Source: Micromonospora inyonensis (GTDB taxonomy: Bacteria > Actinomycetota > Actinomycetes > Mycobacteriales > Micromonosporaceae). From it: DNA of 64,000 nucleotides. The notes under the pieces are model-generated. The model made no database searches and was not told where the DNA came from. It saw only the letters and a list, made by a program, of their open reading frames with translations. Both the position numbers and the translations under genes were made by a program. The stretch lies in NCBI RefSeq assembly GCF_900091415.1, contig NZ_FMHU01000002.1:3410001-3474000 (forward strand), given 5' to 3'. Shown here piece after piece: positions 33,424 through 42,555 of this stretch (positions are counted from its first letter, which is position 1; every line of letters begins with the position of its first letter).

Positions 33424-34632
33424 ATGAGCGACTGGACTGCCTTCGGACGGGTGGACGCGGACGGCACCGTGTACGTCAAGACCGCCGACGGCGAGCGAGT
33501 GGTCGGATCCTGGCAGGCCGGAGCACCGGAGGAGGGGTTGGCCCACTTCGCCCGCCGCTTCGCCGACCTGGTGACCGAGGTCGACCTGGCCGAGGCCCGA
33601 CTCAACTCGGGTGCGGCCGACGCCAGCGGGTCAGTGACCACGATCCGCCGGCTCCGGGACTCGCTGGCCGAGGCGCACGTCGTCGGGGACATCGACGCGC
33701 TCGCCGCCCGGCTGGAGAAGCTCGCCGCGCTCGCGGAGGAGAAGGCCGGCGAGGCGCGGGCGGCCCGCGACGCCGCGCGGGTCGAAGCCGTGGCCCGCAA
33801 GACCGCCCTGGTGGAGGAGGCCGAGAAGCTCGCCGCCGAGTCCACCGGCTGGAAGACCGCGGGCGACCGGCTCAAGGAGATCCTCGACGAGTGGAAGACC
33901 ATCCGCGGGATCGACAAGAAGACCGACGGTGAGCTGTGGAAGCGGTTCGCCGCTGCCCGGGACGGGTTCACCCGGCGCCGGGGGGCGCACTTCGCCACCC
34001 TCGACGCGCAGCGCAAGCAGGCGCAGTCCGCCAAGGAGCAGCTGGTAGCCGAGGCCGAGTCGGTGAAGGAGTCGACCGACTGGGCGGCCACCGCCAACCG
34101 GCTCAAGGAACTGATGGCCGAGTGGAAGGCCGCACCGCGCGCCTCCAAGGAGGCCGAGCAGAAGCTCTGGGAACGGTTCCGGGCGGCGCAGGACGAGTTC
34201 TTCACCCGCCGGAGCGAGGTCTTCTCCGCGCGGGACAACGAGCAGCGCGCCAACCTGGAGCGCAAGCAGGCCCTGCTGGCCGAGGCCGAGGCGCTGAACG
34301 TCGACGGCGACCCGCGTGGCGCCCAGGCGAGACTGCGTGACATCCAGGCGCAGTGGCACGAAGCCGGCCGGGTCCCCCGGGAAGCGGCGGCCGGCCTGGA
34401 GCGGCGGCTGCGGGCGGTGGACGACCGGGTCCGCGAGGCGATGGACTCCGCGTGGCGGCGTACCGCGCCGCAGGACAACCCGCTGCTGGCCCAGATGCGC
34501 GCGCAGGTCGCCGAGGCCGAGGAGCGGCTGACCCGCGCCCGGGCCGCCGGGGACGCCAAGCGGATCCGGGAGGCCGAGCAGGCGCTCGCGTCCAAGCGGC
34601 AGTTCCTCCAGCTGGCCGAGCAGGCCGGCTGA
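33424..34632 (+). CDS. DUF349 coiled-coil protein (Rv2731-like)
   Basis: A 402-residue, strongly helical and charged protein. Three DUF349 repeats are seen, with the pattern 'TGWKTAGDRLKEILDEWK', 'TDWAATANRLKELMAEWK' and 'GDPRGAQARLRDIQAQWHEAG', each followed by a LW.RF.AA.D.F.RR block or its degenerate form. Long coiled coil is predicted over about 60-130 and 355-400. The molecular role is unknown. The family is conserved in this miaA-miaB neighbourhood of actinobacteria. The ATG at 33424 follows an AGGATGGGCAC leader. Confidence 0.85.
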   Translation: MSDWTAFGRVDADGTVYVKTADGERVVGSWQAGAPEEGLAHFARRFADLVTEVDLAEARLNSGAADASGSVTTIRRLRDSLAEAHVVGDIDALAARLEKLAALAEEKAGEARAARDAARVEAVARKTALVEEAEKLAAESTGWKTAGDRLKEILDEWKTIRGIDKKTDGELWKRFAAARDGFTRRRGAHFATLDAQRKQAQSAKEQLVAEAESVKESTDWAATANRLKELMAEWKAAPRASKEAEQKLWERFRAAQDEFFTRRSEVFSARDNEQRANLERKQALLAEAEALNVDGDPRGAQARLRDIQAQWHEAGRVPREAAAGLERRLRAVDDRVREAMDSAWRRTAPQDNPLLAQMRAQVAEAEERLTRARAAGDAKRIREAEQALASKRQFLQLAEQAG

Positions 34633-34644
34633 CCGACGGTCGCC

Positions 34645-34683
34645 AGCCCCCTCACGCCCCGGTTCCGCCGGCATGAGGGGGCT
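34645..34683 (+). terminator. Terminator after the DUF349 gene
   Basis: AGCCCCCTCA at 34645-34654 pairs with TGAGGGGGCT at 34674-34683 around a 19-base loop that itself can fold (GCC/GGC). It lies 12 bases past the stop. Confidence 0.75.
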
Positions 34684-34842
34684 TCGTCGTCGTGCGCCGG
34701 CCGGGACGGACCGTCCCCGCCGTTGACGGGGGCGATCGACGGCGACCAGAATGAGCGCGGAGCCAGGGCATTCGCCACGCACGCGTGGCCATCTTCCGCA
34801 CCGCAGGTCCGGGCACGGATTCCTCGGAATGGAGCTCTGGCA

Positions 34843-36005
34843 ATGTCCCGTACCCTCCGTCGCGGCACGCTCGGCGGCGTTCTCGCCGCCGTGGTGACCG
34901 CGACCGTCGGCGTGCTCGTCGCCGCCGCCCCCACCCCCGCGCCGGCCGTCGCCGCGAGCGCCGGCACCGGCACCGGCTACCTGCACACCGACGGCAACCG
35001 GATCGTCGACGGCACCGGCACCACGGTCCGCATCACCGGCATCAACTGGTTCGGCATGGAGACCGACAACAAGACCTTCCACGGTCTCTGGTCGACCAAC
35101 CCGTGGCGCAACCAGATCGACACCATGGCCCGCCTCGGCTACAACACCCTGCGGGTGCCGTACTCCAACGACGCCCTGAAGCCGGGCGCGACGGCCAGCG
35201 ACCCCAGCAACGACGAGGACTGCGGCTGGTGGGGCGGCAACCTGTCGAAGGCCGGCGCGTTCCCGGTGCGGCTGACCGTGGCGAACCGGCTGGTCTACTC
35301 GCCGCACGAGTACGCCACATCGGTCTACGAGCAGGACTGGTTCGAGGCGCCGGACTTCCCGGCGAACCTGCCCGGGATCTGGGACCGGTACTGGGGTTAC
35401 CTGTACAAGCAGAACATCGCGCCGATCATGATGGGCGAGTTCGGCAGCACGCTCGCCGATCCCCGGGACAAGGTCTGGCTGGAGCGCCTGATGGCCTACA
35501 CGGGCAGCGGGGTGAACGGGATGTCCTTCACCTACTGGTCGTGGAACCCGAACTCCGGGGACACCGGCGGGATCGCCCTGGACGACTGGACCACCATCAA
35601 CACCACCAAGCAGGCCATCCTCCAGCCGTACCTGATCGCCCCGGTCGGCGGCGGCCTCTCCCCACGCCGACCGGCGGGCCGTCGTCCCCGCCTCCGGGTG
35701 GTGGCTGCACGGTCGCCCACCGGACGACCGATACCTGGCAGGGCGGTTTCCAGGGTGAGGTGACCGTGACCAACACCGGTGGCACGGCGGTCAACCCGTG
35801 GCGGGTCACCTGGTCCTGGCCGACCGTGGTGACCCTGGCCAGCGGATGGAACGCCACGGTGACCCAGAGCGTCGGCACGGTGACCGCGACGGCGCCGACC
35901 TGGACGCCGTCGCTGGGCGCGGGTGCCTCGGTGACGATCGGCTTCACCGCGAACGGCCCGACCAGCACGCCGGGCGCGGTGACGCTCGACGGCACCGCCT
36001 GCTGA
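34843..36005 (+). pseudogene. GH5 endoglucanase with CBM2, internally deleted and frameshifted
   Basis: A secreted cellulase relic. It has a signal peptide (LGGVLAAVVTATVGVLVAAAP), the GH5 start YLHTDGNRIVDGTGTTVRITGINWFGMETDN, and the C-terminal half with the nucleophile IMMGEFGS and FTYWSWNPNSGDTGG. Between ALKPGATAS (about 35198) and DPSNDEDCGWWGG about 100-120 residues are missing in frame, including the HNEP acid/base motif, so it cannot be catalytic. A frameshift near 35650-35665 in the Pro/Gly linker separates it from a CBM2, which reads on in another frame as GGGCTVAHRTTDTWQGG through TLDGTAC to 36005. The frameshift could be a base-call error in a GC run; the deletion is harder to dismiss. 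Confidence 0.88.
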
Positions 36006-36141
36006 CCCCGCCGGTGGCCGGCACCGGTCGAGGTGCCAGCCACCGGAGCGCGCCGGTGCCGGCCTTCCGGAGCTGGAACGACGACGCGGTCAACGCCCAG
36101 GAGCCGGCCACGAACGTCTGGGTCGACCCGTTCGGCGTACC

Positions 36142-36175
36142 GGTCGGGGCCCGTCGTTCGCGGCGGGCCCCGACC
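36142..36175. terminator. Bidirectional terminator between cellulase relic and miaB
   Basis: GGTCGGGGCCCG and its exact complement form a 12-base stem with a ten-base loop between two convergent genes, four bases from the miaB stop. Confidence 0.75.
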
Positions 36176-36178
36176 CGG

Positions 36179-37732
36179 TCAGTGCGCGGCGCAGCCGGAG
36201 GTGGGGGCGGGCGACGCGGCCGGCGCGCCGACCGTGGGCAGCCCGAGCAGCACCCCGGGGGTACGCGGTGCGAGCCCCGCCTCGAACGCGTCCCCGGCCC
36301 GGGTACGCCGGTGCGCCACCGGTGCGCCGTCGGCGTTGAGGTGGTGCGGGGCGGCATAGGTGATCGTGGTGTGCACGATGTCGCCGGGGCGGATCCGCCC
36401 GGCCGGGCTGCCGGCGTCGCCGGCCGCTCCGGTCACGCCCTGCGAGCCGGTCGGCTCGGGTGCGCCGGTCGCGAAGTGCACCAGGCGGCCGTCGCGGGCC
36501 CGGCCGGACATCCGGCCGGTGCGCTCGTCCTTACGCCCCTCGCCGACCGCCACCAGCACCTCGACGGTCTCGCCGACCAGCTTCCTGTTCTCCGCCCAGG
36601 TGATCTCCTCGACGCAGGCGATCAACCGTTGGTAGCGCTCCTGCACGACCTCCTTGGGCAACTGCCCGTCCATGGTGGCGGCCGGGGTGCCGGGGCGCTT
36701 GGAGTACTGGAAGGTGAACGCCGAGGCGAAGCGGGACTCGCGGACCACGTCGAGGGTGCGCTGGAAGTCCGCCTCGGTCTCGCCGGGGAAGCCGACGATG
36801 ATGTCGGTGGTGATCGCCGCGTCCGGCATCGCCGCACGGACCTTCTCGATGATGCCGAGGTAACGCTCGGCCCGGTACGAGCGGCGCATCGCCCTCAGCA
36901 CGTCGTCCGAACCGGACTGCAACGGCATGTGCAGCGAGTGGCAGACGTTCGGGGTCTCGGCCATCGCGGCGATCACGTCGTCGGTGAAGTCCTTCGGGTG
37001 CGGGCTGGTGAACCGGACCCGCTCCAGCCCGTCCACGTCACCGCAGGCCCGCAGCAGCTTGCCGAAGGCGAGCCGGTCGCCGAACTCCGCCCCGTAGGAG
37101 TTGACGTTCTGCCCGAGCAGGGTCACCTCCAGCACGCCGGAGTCGACCAGGGTGCGGACCTCGGCGAGGATGTCGCCGGGGCGGCGGTCCTTCTCCCGGC
37201 CCCGCAGCGAGGGCACGATGCAGAACGTGCAGGTGTTGTTGCAGCCGACCGAGATCGAGACCCAGCCGGCGTAGGTCGACTCGCGCCGGGTGGGCAACGT
37301 CGAGGGGAAGACGTCCAGGGACTCCAGGATCTCCACCTCGGCGGCGGCGTTGTGCCGGGCCCGTTCCAGCAGCACCGGCAGGGAGCCGATGTTGTGCGTA
37401 CCGAAGACCACGTCCACCCAGGGGGCACGGCGGACGATGTCACCGCGGTCCTTCTGGGCCAGGCAGCCGCCGACCGCGATCTGCATCCCGGGGTTCCGGC
37501 TCTTGACCGGACGCAGGTGACCCAGGTTGCCGTAGAGTCGGTTGTCCGCGTTCTCCCGGACCGCGCAGGTGTTGAAGACGACCACGTCGGGATGGTCGTC
37601 GGCCTCCGGGGCACGCACGTAGCCCGCCTGTTCCAACAGACCGGAGATGCGTTCGGAGTCGTGCACGTTCATCTGGCAGCCGTACGTACGCACCTGGTAG
37701 GTGCGCGGGCTGCCCACGGCTGCGGTAGTCAT
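36179..37732 (-). CDS. miaB: tRNA-2-methylthio-N6-dimethylallyladenosine synthase
   Basis: A radical-SAM methylthiotransferase that adds SCH3 to i6A37 made by MiaA. The N-terminal domain has the three cluster cysteines in [22 protein letters not shown] and VGGCLAQ. The radical-SAM motif is [14 protein letters not shown], followed by the TIM barrel ([29 protein letters not shown]). A TRAM-type RNA-binding domain lies at about 400-455. The Ala/Gly-rich last 50 residues are an extension beyond the usual length. The ATG at 37732 is standard. Confidence 0.95.
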   Translation of the reverse strand: MTTAAVGSPRTYQVRTYGCQMNVHDSERISGLLEQAGYVRAPEADDHPDVVVFNTCAVRENADNRLYGNLGHLRPVKSRNPGMQIAVGGCLAQKDRGDIVRRAPWVDVVFGTHNIGSLPVLLERARHNAAAEVEILESLDVFPSTLPTRRESTYAGWVSISVGCNNTCTFCIVPSLRGREKDRRPGDILAEVRTLVDSGVLEVTLLGQNVNSYGAEFGDRLAFGKLLRACGDVDGLERVRFTSPHPKDFTDDVIAAMAETPNVCHSLHMPLQSGSDDVLRAMRRSYRAERYLGIIEKVRAAMPDAAITTDIIVGFPGETEADFQRTLDVVRESRFASAFTFQYSKRPGTPAATMDGQLPKEVVQERYQRLIACVEEITWAENRKLVGETVEVLVAVGEGRKDERTGRMSGRARDGRLVHFATGAPEPTGSQGVTGAAGDAGSPAGRIRPGDIVHTTITYAAPHHLNADGAPVAHRRTRAGDAFEAGLAPRTPGVLLGLPTVGAPAASPAPTSGCAAH

Positions 37733-37785
37733 GACGGTGACAGCCTATCCGGGCCGGGTGGACCGGCCGGAACCGAGGAGGAACC

Positions 37786-38058
37786 ATGTGCCGGAGCATC
37801 AAGACCCTGCGGGAGCCCTACGTCCCGGCGGTCACCGACGCGGACGTGCACGCCGCGGCGTTGCAGTACGTCCGGAAGATCTCCGGGTTCCGCGCCCCCG
37901 CCGCGCACAACGCCGCCGCGTTCGAGGCGGCGGTGACCGCCGTCGCCGCCGCCACGCGGACGCTGCTCGACCAGCTCGTGGTCCGGGGCGCCACCCGTCC
38001 CGGGCCACCCCGCGCTGCCGCTGACGGCTCCGAGGAGACCGCCGACCTTCCCGGGTAG
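37786..38058 (+). CDS. DUF2277 family small protein
   Basis: A 90-residue protein beginning MCRSIKTLREPY and containing AAALQYVRKISGFRAPAAHN, which is the DUF2277 signature, then AFEAAVTAVAAATRTLLDQL. The fold is probably all helical; function is unknown. GAGGAACC lies just before the ATG. It is divergent from miaB, sharing a 53-base intergenic region. Confidence 0.85.
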   Translation: MCRSIKTLREPYVPAVTDADVHAAALQYVRKISGFRAPAAHNAAAFEAAVTAVAAATRTLLDQLVVRGATRPGPPRAAADGSEETADLPG

Positions 38059-38118
38059 CCCTGCGGCGTCGACCGCCCGGCCCGCCGGGCGCGGCGGACC
38101 GCTCCGGGCGGACGGCGC

Positions 38119-38598
38119 TCAGGCCGCCGCGAGCGCGGGCACCACCGAGTCCGGGGCCCAGCGCGAGCGGTGACACTGTGACCAGCCCCGACAGCCGGGG
38201 TGGGCCAGGGTGCACAGCCGCTGGTCGGTGAGTTCCTCGCCGTCGTCGGTCTCCCGGACCTCGAAGTGCACCGGACGGATCGTCCCGTCCGGGGTGACCA
38301 GCAGGTGCCGTCCCGCGTCGAGGGTGTCGTCGCGGAGCACGCAGGGGCGGTCCAGCAGGCGGGCGAGCGCCGCCACGCTGGTGTGCTCGCCGAGCCCCTC
38401 GGGCACCCCGTAGCAGTCCACGACGGTGGCGAACTCCCCCGGCGCCTGCCACACGTCGCAGATCACCGCGTGCACCGGGAGCCGACCGGGGTCGGCCGCG
38501 GCGAGCGGCATCACCACCCGACCGAGCGCCTCCGCCAACGCCGGGTAGACCTCCACCGGTCGTACCCGGTCAATTCTCCAGCTCCACAGCTCGGTCAT
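38119..38598 (-). CDS. Uncharacterised 159-residue protein
   Basis: I do not recognise this protein. It begins MTELWSWRIDRVRPVEVYPALAEALGR, has a strand-rich middle (VLRDDTLDAGRHLLVTPDG, IRPVHFEVRE), and a Cys/His-bearing end (QRLCTLAHPGCRGWSQCHRSRW) that might bind metal. The ribosome site GAGGAGG and the ATG at 38598 are strong, so it is a real gene. It stands alone between DUF2277 and selD. Confidence 0.6.
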   Translation of the reverse strand: MTELWSWRIDRVRPVEVYPALAEALGRVVMPLAAADPGRLPVHAVICDVWQAPGEFATVVDCYGVPEGLGEHTSVAALARLLDRPCVLRDDTLDAGRHLLVTPDGTIRPVHFEVRETDDGEELTDQRLCTLAHPGCRGWSQCHRSRWAPDSVVPALAAA

Positions 38599-38751
38599 GC
38601 CGCCTCCTCGCTGTGCTCGTTCCCCAGGGGCCTCCGGATCGGGCCTTACTGACGATGGTGGAGGTGATTTGGCCGGAGGCGGGGGCAAGTTACCGGTCTG
38701 TGACCATTCCGGGCAAAATTTCCCTGCCCCCACTCCCGGGACCTGACAGAA

Positions 38752-38770
38752 ACCTGACACTTCGTCAGGT
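38752..38770 (-). terminator. Candidate terminator after selD
   Basis: On the minus strand ACCTGAC, a five-base loop and GTCAGGT are followed by TTCTGT, a short stem with a small U-rich tail, 48 bases past the selD stop. A third ACCTGAC lies at 38741-38747, so it could instead be an operator for the gene at 38598. Confidence 0.5.
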
Positions 38771-38817
38771 ATGGTGCCCCTCCGGTCCGCGGCGGAGACC
38801 CCGGCCCCGGTCCGGCG

Positions 38818-39804
38818 TCAGCGGACGAGCACCATCCGCTCCCCCCTCGGCAGCAGTTCGCCGATCACGGTGGCACCGGGCAGCTCGCCGGCGACCAGCA
38901 GGCCACCGGAGGTCTGGGCGTCGGCCAGCAGCAGCCGGTCGTCCTCGCCGACCCGGCCGAAGTCCGTCCACGGGGAGACCCACTCCAGGTTGCGGCGACT
39001 ACCGCCGCTGACGTACCCGTCCCGCACCGCCTCCCGCACCCCCGACAGGTACGGCACCCGGGCGGCGTCCAGCGCCACGGTCAGCCCACTGGCCCGGGCC
39101 AGTTTGCTGGCGTGACCGAGCAGCCCGAACCCGGTCACGTCGGTGCCGCAGCGCACCCCCGCCGCGACCGCGGCCCGGGCGGCGTCCCGGTTCAGGGTGG
39201 TCATCGTCGCCACCGCCTCGGGGAAGCTCTCCCCGGTCGCCTTGTGCCGGGTGTTGAGCACCCCGACACCGAGTGGCTTGGTCAACGACAGCGGCAACCC
39301 GGCCTGGCCGGCGTCCAGGGTGATCAGCTCCTCGGGACGGACCACCCCGGTCACCGCGAGGCCGTACTTGGGGCCGTCGTCGTCGACGCTGTGCCCGCCG
39401 GCGAGGTGGCAGCCGGCCGCCCGGGCCACGTCCTGCCCGCCGCGCAGCACCTCGCGGGCCAACTCCAGCGGCAGCACCTCCCGGGGCCAGCAGAGCAGGT
39501 TGAGCGCGAGCAACGGGGTGCCACCCATGGCGTAGACGTCGGAGAGGGCGTTGGTGGCGGCGATCCGACCCCAGTCGTACGCGTCGTCGACCACCGGGGT
39601 GAAGAAGTCGGCGGTGCTGACCAGTCCGGTCCGCTCGTCGAGGCGGACGACGGCCGCGTCGTCGCCGTGGTCCAGCCCGACCAGTAGTTCGGTGGTGCCG
39701 CCGGTGGGCCCGAGCCCGGCCACCATCCGCTCCAGTTCGCCGGGCGGAATCTTGCACGCACAGCCACCCCCGCGGGCGTACCGGGTCAACCGGACCGGTT
39801 CCAT
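38818..39804 (-). CDS. selD: Selenophosphate synthetase
   Basis: This enzyme makes selenophosphate from selenide and ATP, the selenium donor for selenocysteine and 2-selenouridine. At 328 residues it has the glycine-rich N-terminal loop [13 protein letters not shown], with Cys (not Sec) at the catalytic position and the essential Lys. Metal Asp residues are in [10 protein letters not shown] and [12 protein letters not shown], and [18 protein letters not shown] follows. The ATG at 39804 is the family start. No selA, selB, selenocysteine tRNA or mnmH is visible in the window, so the consumer of the selenium is unknown. Confidence 0.94.
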   Translation of the reverse strand: MEPVRLTRYARGGGCACKIPPGELERMVAGLGPTGGTTELLVGLDHGDDAAVVRLDERTGLVSTADFFTPVVDDAYDWGRIAATNALSDVYAMGGTPLLALNLLCWPREVLPLELAREVLRGGQDVARAAGCHLAGGHSVDDDGPKYGLAVTGVVRPEELITLDAGQAGLPLSLTKPLGVGVLNTRHKATGESFPEAVATMTTLNRDAARAAVAAGVRCGTDVTGFGLLGHASKLARASGLTVALDAARVPYLSGVREAVRDGYVSGGSRRNLEWVSPWTDFGRVGEDDRLLLADAQTSGGLLVAGELPGATVIGELLPRGERMVLVR

Positions 39805-39986
39805 GACTGCCTCACCTTCACTCGGCCGGACCGGTGGCACCGGTCCGGCATCCGGCCCCGGCGCTCCTACACCGCTGGTCGGACGCCGTCCGCCCGCCGC
39901 GCGGCCTGCCGCCGGCCGCAGAGGTGCCGGATCTCGAACATTCCGCGACGATAGCCGCCGGTGTTACCGCTCCGTGACCCGCCGAG

Positions 39987-40017
39987 TTGCGCTCCGCCGC
40001 GCCGGCCCGCCTAGAGT
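39987..40017 (+). promoter_or_regulatory. Candidate promoter of the glu operon
   Basis: TTGCGC at 39987-39992 and TAGAGT at 40012-40017 are separated by 19 bases, with the gluA GTG 62 bases downstream. The -10 is a good actinobacterial hexamer; the spacing is long. Confidence 0.4.
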
Positions 40018-40078
40018 GGCCCCACCGGAGGTCGTCCGACCTCCGCGCCCAGGCGACGACGAGGGACGGTGGACGACG

Positions 40079-40825
40079 GTGACGACGGGCGAACCGCTCA
40101 TCGTGCTCGATTCGGTCAACAAGTGGTTCGGTCCGCTGCACGTGCTGAACGACGTCTCGCTCTCGGTCGGTCGGGGCGAGGTGGTCGTGGTGATCGGCCC
40201 GTCCGGCTCGGGCAAGTCGACGCTGTGTCGCGCGATCAACCGGCTCGAGCCGATCACCTCCGGCACGATCACGTTCGACGGGCGGCCCCTGCCCGCCGAG
40301 GGCAAGGCGCTGGCGAAGCTGCGCAGCGAGGTCGGCATGGTCTTCCAGTCCTTCAACCTCTTCGCGCACAAGTCGATCGTCCAGAACGTCATGCTCGGCC
40401 CGGTCAAGGTCCGCAAGGAGAAGCCGGCGGTCGTCCGGGAACGGGCGATGGCGCTGCTCGACCGGGTCGGCATCGCCAACCAGGCGGACAAGTTCCCCGC
40501 CCAGCTCTCCGGCGGCCAGCAGCAGCGCGCCGCGATCGCCCGCGCCCTGGCCATGCAGCCCAAGGCGATGCTCTTCGACGAGCCCACCAGCGCGCTGGAC
40601 CCGGAGATGGTCGGTGAGGTGCTGGAGGTGATGACCTCGCTGGCCCGCGACGGCATGACGATGGTCGTGGTCACCCACGAGATGGGCTTCGCCCGGCACG
40701 CGGCCAACCGGGTCATCTTCATGGCCGACGGTCAACTCGTCGAGGACGCTCCCCCGAGCGAGTTTTTCGCCAACCCGCGCAGCGAGCGGGCCCGGGACTT
40801 CCTCTCCAAGATCCTCACGCACTAG
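40079..40825 (+). CDS. gluA: Glutamate/amino-acid ABC transporter ATP-binding protein
   Basis: A 248-residue ATPase driving amino-acid uptake together with GluB, GluC and GluD. It shows Walker [10 protein letters not shown], the Q-loop [12 protein letters not shown], the signature LSGGQQQR, Walker [12 protein letters not shown], and the H-loop VVTHEMGFA. The order A-B-C-D matches the Corynebacterium glutamate operon. The start is GTG 40079; the ribosome site is poor, and no better in-frame start is seen nearby. Confidence 0.92.
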   Translation: MTTGEPLIVLDSVNKWFGPLHVLNDVSLSVGRGEVVVVIGPSGSGKSTLCRAINRLEPITSGTITFDGRPLPAEGKALAKLRSEVGMVFQSFNLFAHKSIVQNVMLGPVKVRKEKPAVVRERAMALLDRVGIANQADKFPAQLSGGQQQRAAIARALAMQPKAMLFDEPTSALDPEMVGEVLEVMTSLARDGMTMVVVTHEMGFARHAANRVIFMADGQLVEDAPPSEFFANPRSERARDFLSKILTH

Positions 40826-40881
40826 GCGTCCGTCCGGAGCGCGCCGTTCCCCGGCAAGCTCAGTCGAAGAAGGAGAAGATC

Positions 40882-41817
40882 ATGCGGTTCAAGCGCGTGG
40901 CGGCGGCAGCCATGATGGCGTCGCTCGCCCTCTCGGTCGCGGCGTGCGGCAAGGAGGGGGACCCGACCCCGAGCGGGGACGGCAACGCCCCCGGCGGCGC
41001 CAAGTCCGACACCTGCCAGAGCTCGGGGGTCACCTTCACGCCGAAGACCGACGCCGCGATCACCGGCAGCCCTGCCTTCGACAAGATCAAGAGCGCCGGC
41101 AAGGTCGTCATCGGCGTCAAGTTCGACCAGCCCAACCTCGGCTACAAGGACGCCCAGAGCAACCGGTGCGGCTTCGACATCGAGATTGCCCAGTACGTGG
41201 CCAGCACCCTCGGCATCGACAAGTCGAAGATCGAGTACAAGGAGATCGCGTCCGCCAACCGGGAGACCGCGATCAATGGTGGTGAGGTCGACTACTACGT
41301 CGGCACCTACTCGATCACGGACAAGCGCAAGAACGACATCTCGTTCGCCGGCCCGTACTTCGTCGCCGGCCAGGACCTGCTGGTCCGCAAGGACGAGACC
41401 GCGATCACCGGCAAGGAGACCCTCAAGGGCAAGAAGGTCTGCTCGGCGACCGGGTCCACCCCGATCCAGCGGGTCCGGGACGAGGGGCTGACCGAGCCGG
41501 AGAACATCGTCGAGTTCAAGACCTACTCGGAGTGTGTCTCGCAGCTGCTCGACAAGAAGGTCGACGCCGTCACCACCGACGACGCCATCCTCAAGGGCTA
41601 CGCGGCGCAGAGTTCGACCGAGCTCAAGGTCGTCGGCAAGCCGTTCAGCACCGAGAAGTACGGCATCGGCCTGCCCAAGGACGACAAGGCCCTGCGCGAC
41701 TACATCAACGACCAGATCCAGGCCGCCTTCACCGACGGCACCTGGCAGAAGATCTACGACGGCACGCTGGGCAAGTCCGGCTCGCCGGCCACCCCGCCGG
41801 CCCTCGAGCGGTACTGA
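40882..41817 (+). CDS. gluB: Glutamate ABC transporter substrate-binding lipoprotein
   Basis: A 311-residue extracellular binding protein. The lipoprotein signal peptide ends LSVAACGK, with Cys22 to be lipidated. The mature part is a type II periplasmic-binding fold of the polar amino-acid class: GKVVIGVKFDQPNLGYK, CGFDIEIAQYVASTLGI, TYSITDKRKNDISFAGPYF, DAVTTDDAILKGYA. GAAGGAG lies 11 bases before the ATG. A stem-loop after the gene probably keeps its expression above that of the permeases. Confidence 0.92.
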   Translation: MRFKRVAAAAMMASLALSVAACGKEGDPTPSGDGNAPGGAKSDTCQSSGVTFTPKTDAAITGSPAFDKIKSAGKVVIGVKFDQPNLGYKDAQSNRCGFDIEIAQYVASTLGIDKSKIEYKEIASANRETAINGGEVDYYVGTYSITDKRKNDISFAGPYFVAGQDLLVRKDETAITGKETLKGKKVCSATGSTPIQRVRDEGLTEPENIVEFKTYSECVSQLLDKKVDAVTTDDAILKGYAAQSSTELKVVGKPFSTEKYGIGLPKDDKALRDYINDQIQAAFTDGTWQKIYDGTLGKSGSPATPPALERY

Positions 41818-41845
41818 CCGACCGGTTCCATACGTGACGCGGCGG

Positions 41846-41875
41846 CGGGCGGGCGGGCCTTTCGCCCGCCGCCCG
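41846..41875 (+). terminator. Stem-loop attenuator between gluB and gluC
   Basis: A GC-rich stem with one bulge (CGGGCGGGCGGGC against GCCCGCCGCCCG) has a CTTTC loop and lies in the 81-base gluB-gluC gap. Hairpins after binding-protein genes commonly stabilise the upstream message or cause partial termination. Confidence 0.6.
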
Positions 41876-41898
41876 TCCGAGGACTGAGAGCGAGAGGC

Positions 41899-42555
41899 AT
41901 GGGCGAGTTCTTCCGCGTCCTGACGGACAACGCGGCCCTGTTCCGCGACGGTTTCACCACCACCGTCCAACTGTTCCTGATCGCCGGCGTGGGCAGCCTC
42001 GTCCTCGGCATGGTGCTCGGCGCGATGCGGGTCTCCCCGGTCCCGGCACTTCGGGCCTTCGGCGCCACGTACGTCAACCTGGTCCGGAACACCCCGTTGA
42101 CCCTGGTCTTCGCGTTCCTCGTCTTCGCGGTACCGAAGCTCGACGTCAACATCGACTACTTCGAGAGCGCGGTCACCGCGCTGACCGTCTACACCGCGGC
42201 CTTCGTCTGCGAGGTGGTCCGTTCCGGCGTGAACACCGTCGCCCCCGGCCAGGCCGAGGCGGCCCGTGCACTGGGCATGACCTTCGGCCAGGTGCTGACG
42301 CTGATCGTGATGCCGCAGGCACTGCGCGCGATGGTGCCGCCGATGATGAGCGTCTTCATCGCCATGTTGAAGAACACCACCATCGCCGCCGGCTTCTCGG
42401 TGCTGGAGGCGGGTGCCATCCCGGCGTACATGGCCGAGCGGGGTGAGCCGCAGTTCGCCGTACTGCTCTGGATCACCATCGGCTTCCTGATCCTGATCCT
42501 GCCGCTGGTGGCCCTGCAACGATTCCTCGAGCGCAAGTGGGCGGTGGCGCGATGA
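41899..42555 (+). CDS. gluC: Glutamate ABC transporter permease GluC
   Basis: A 218-residue membrane protein with about five helices, for example VQLFLIAGVGSLVLGMVLGAM and LLWITIGFLILILPLVAL. The EAA loop that contacts the ATPase reads GQAEAARALGMTFGQVL at about residues 116-132. YVNLVRNTPLTLV is the His/Glu-family permease start motif. Its last codons overlap gluD by four bases (ATGA), so the two permeases are translated together. Confidence 0.92.
   Translation: MGEFFRVLTDNAALFRDGFTTTVQLFLIAGVGSLVLGMVLGAMRVSPVPALRAFGATYVNLVRNTPLTLVFAFLVFAVPKLDVNIDYFESAVTALTVYTAAFVCEVVRSGVNTVAPGQAEAARALGMTFGQVLTLIVMPQALRAMVPPMMSVFIAMLKNTTIAAGFSVLEAGAIPAYMAERGEPQFAVLLWITIGFLILILPLVALQRFLERKWAVAR

Noticed and set aside
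39841..39960. Possible selenocysteine tRNA next to selD
   Set aside because: I looked for an acceptor and a long variable arm around TTCGAGATCC on the minus strand, but no cloverleaf could be formed.
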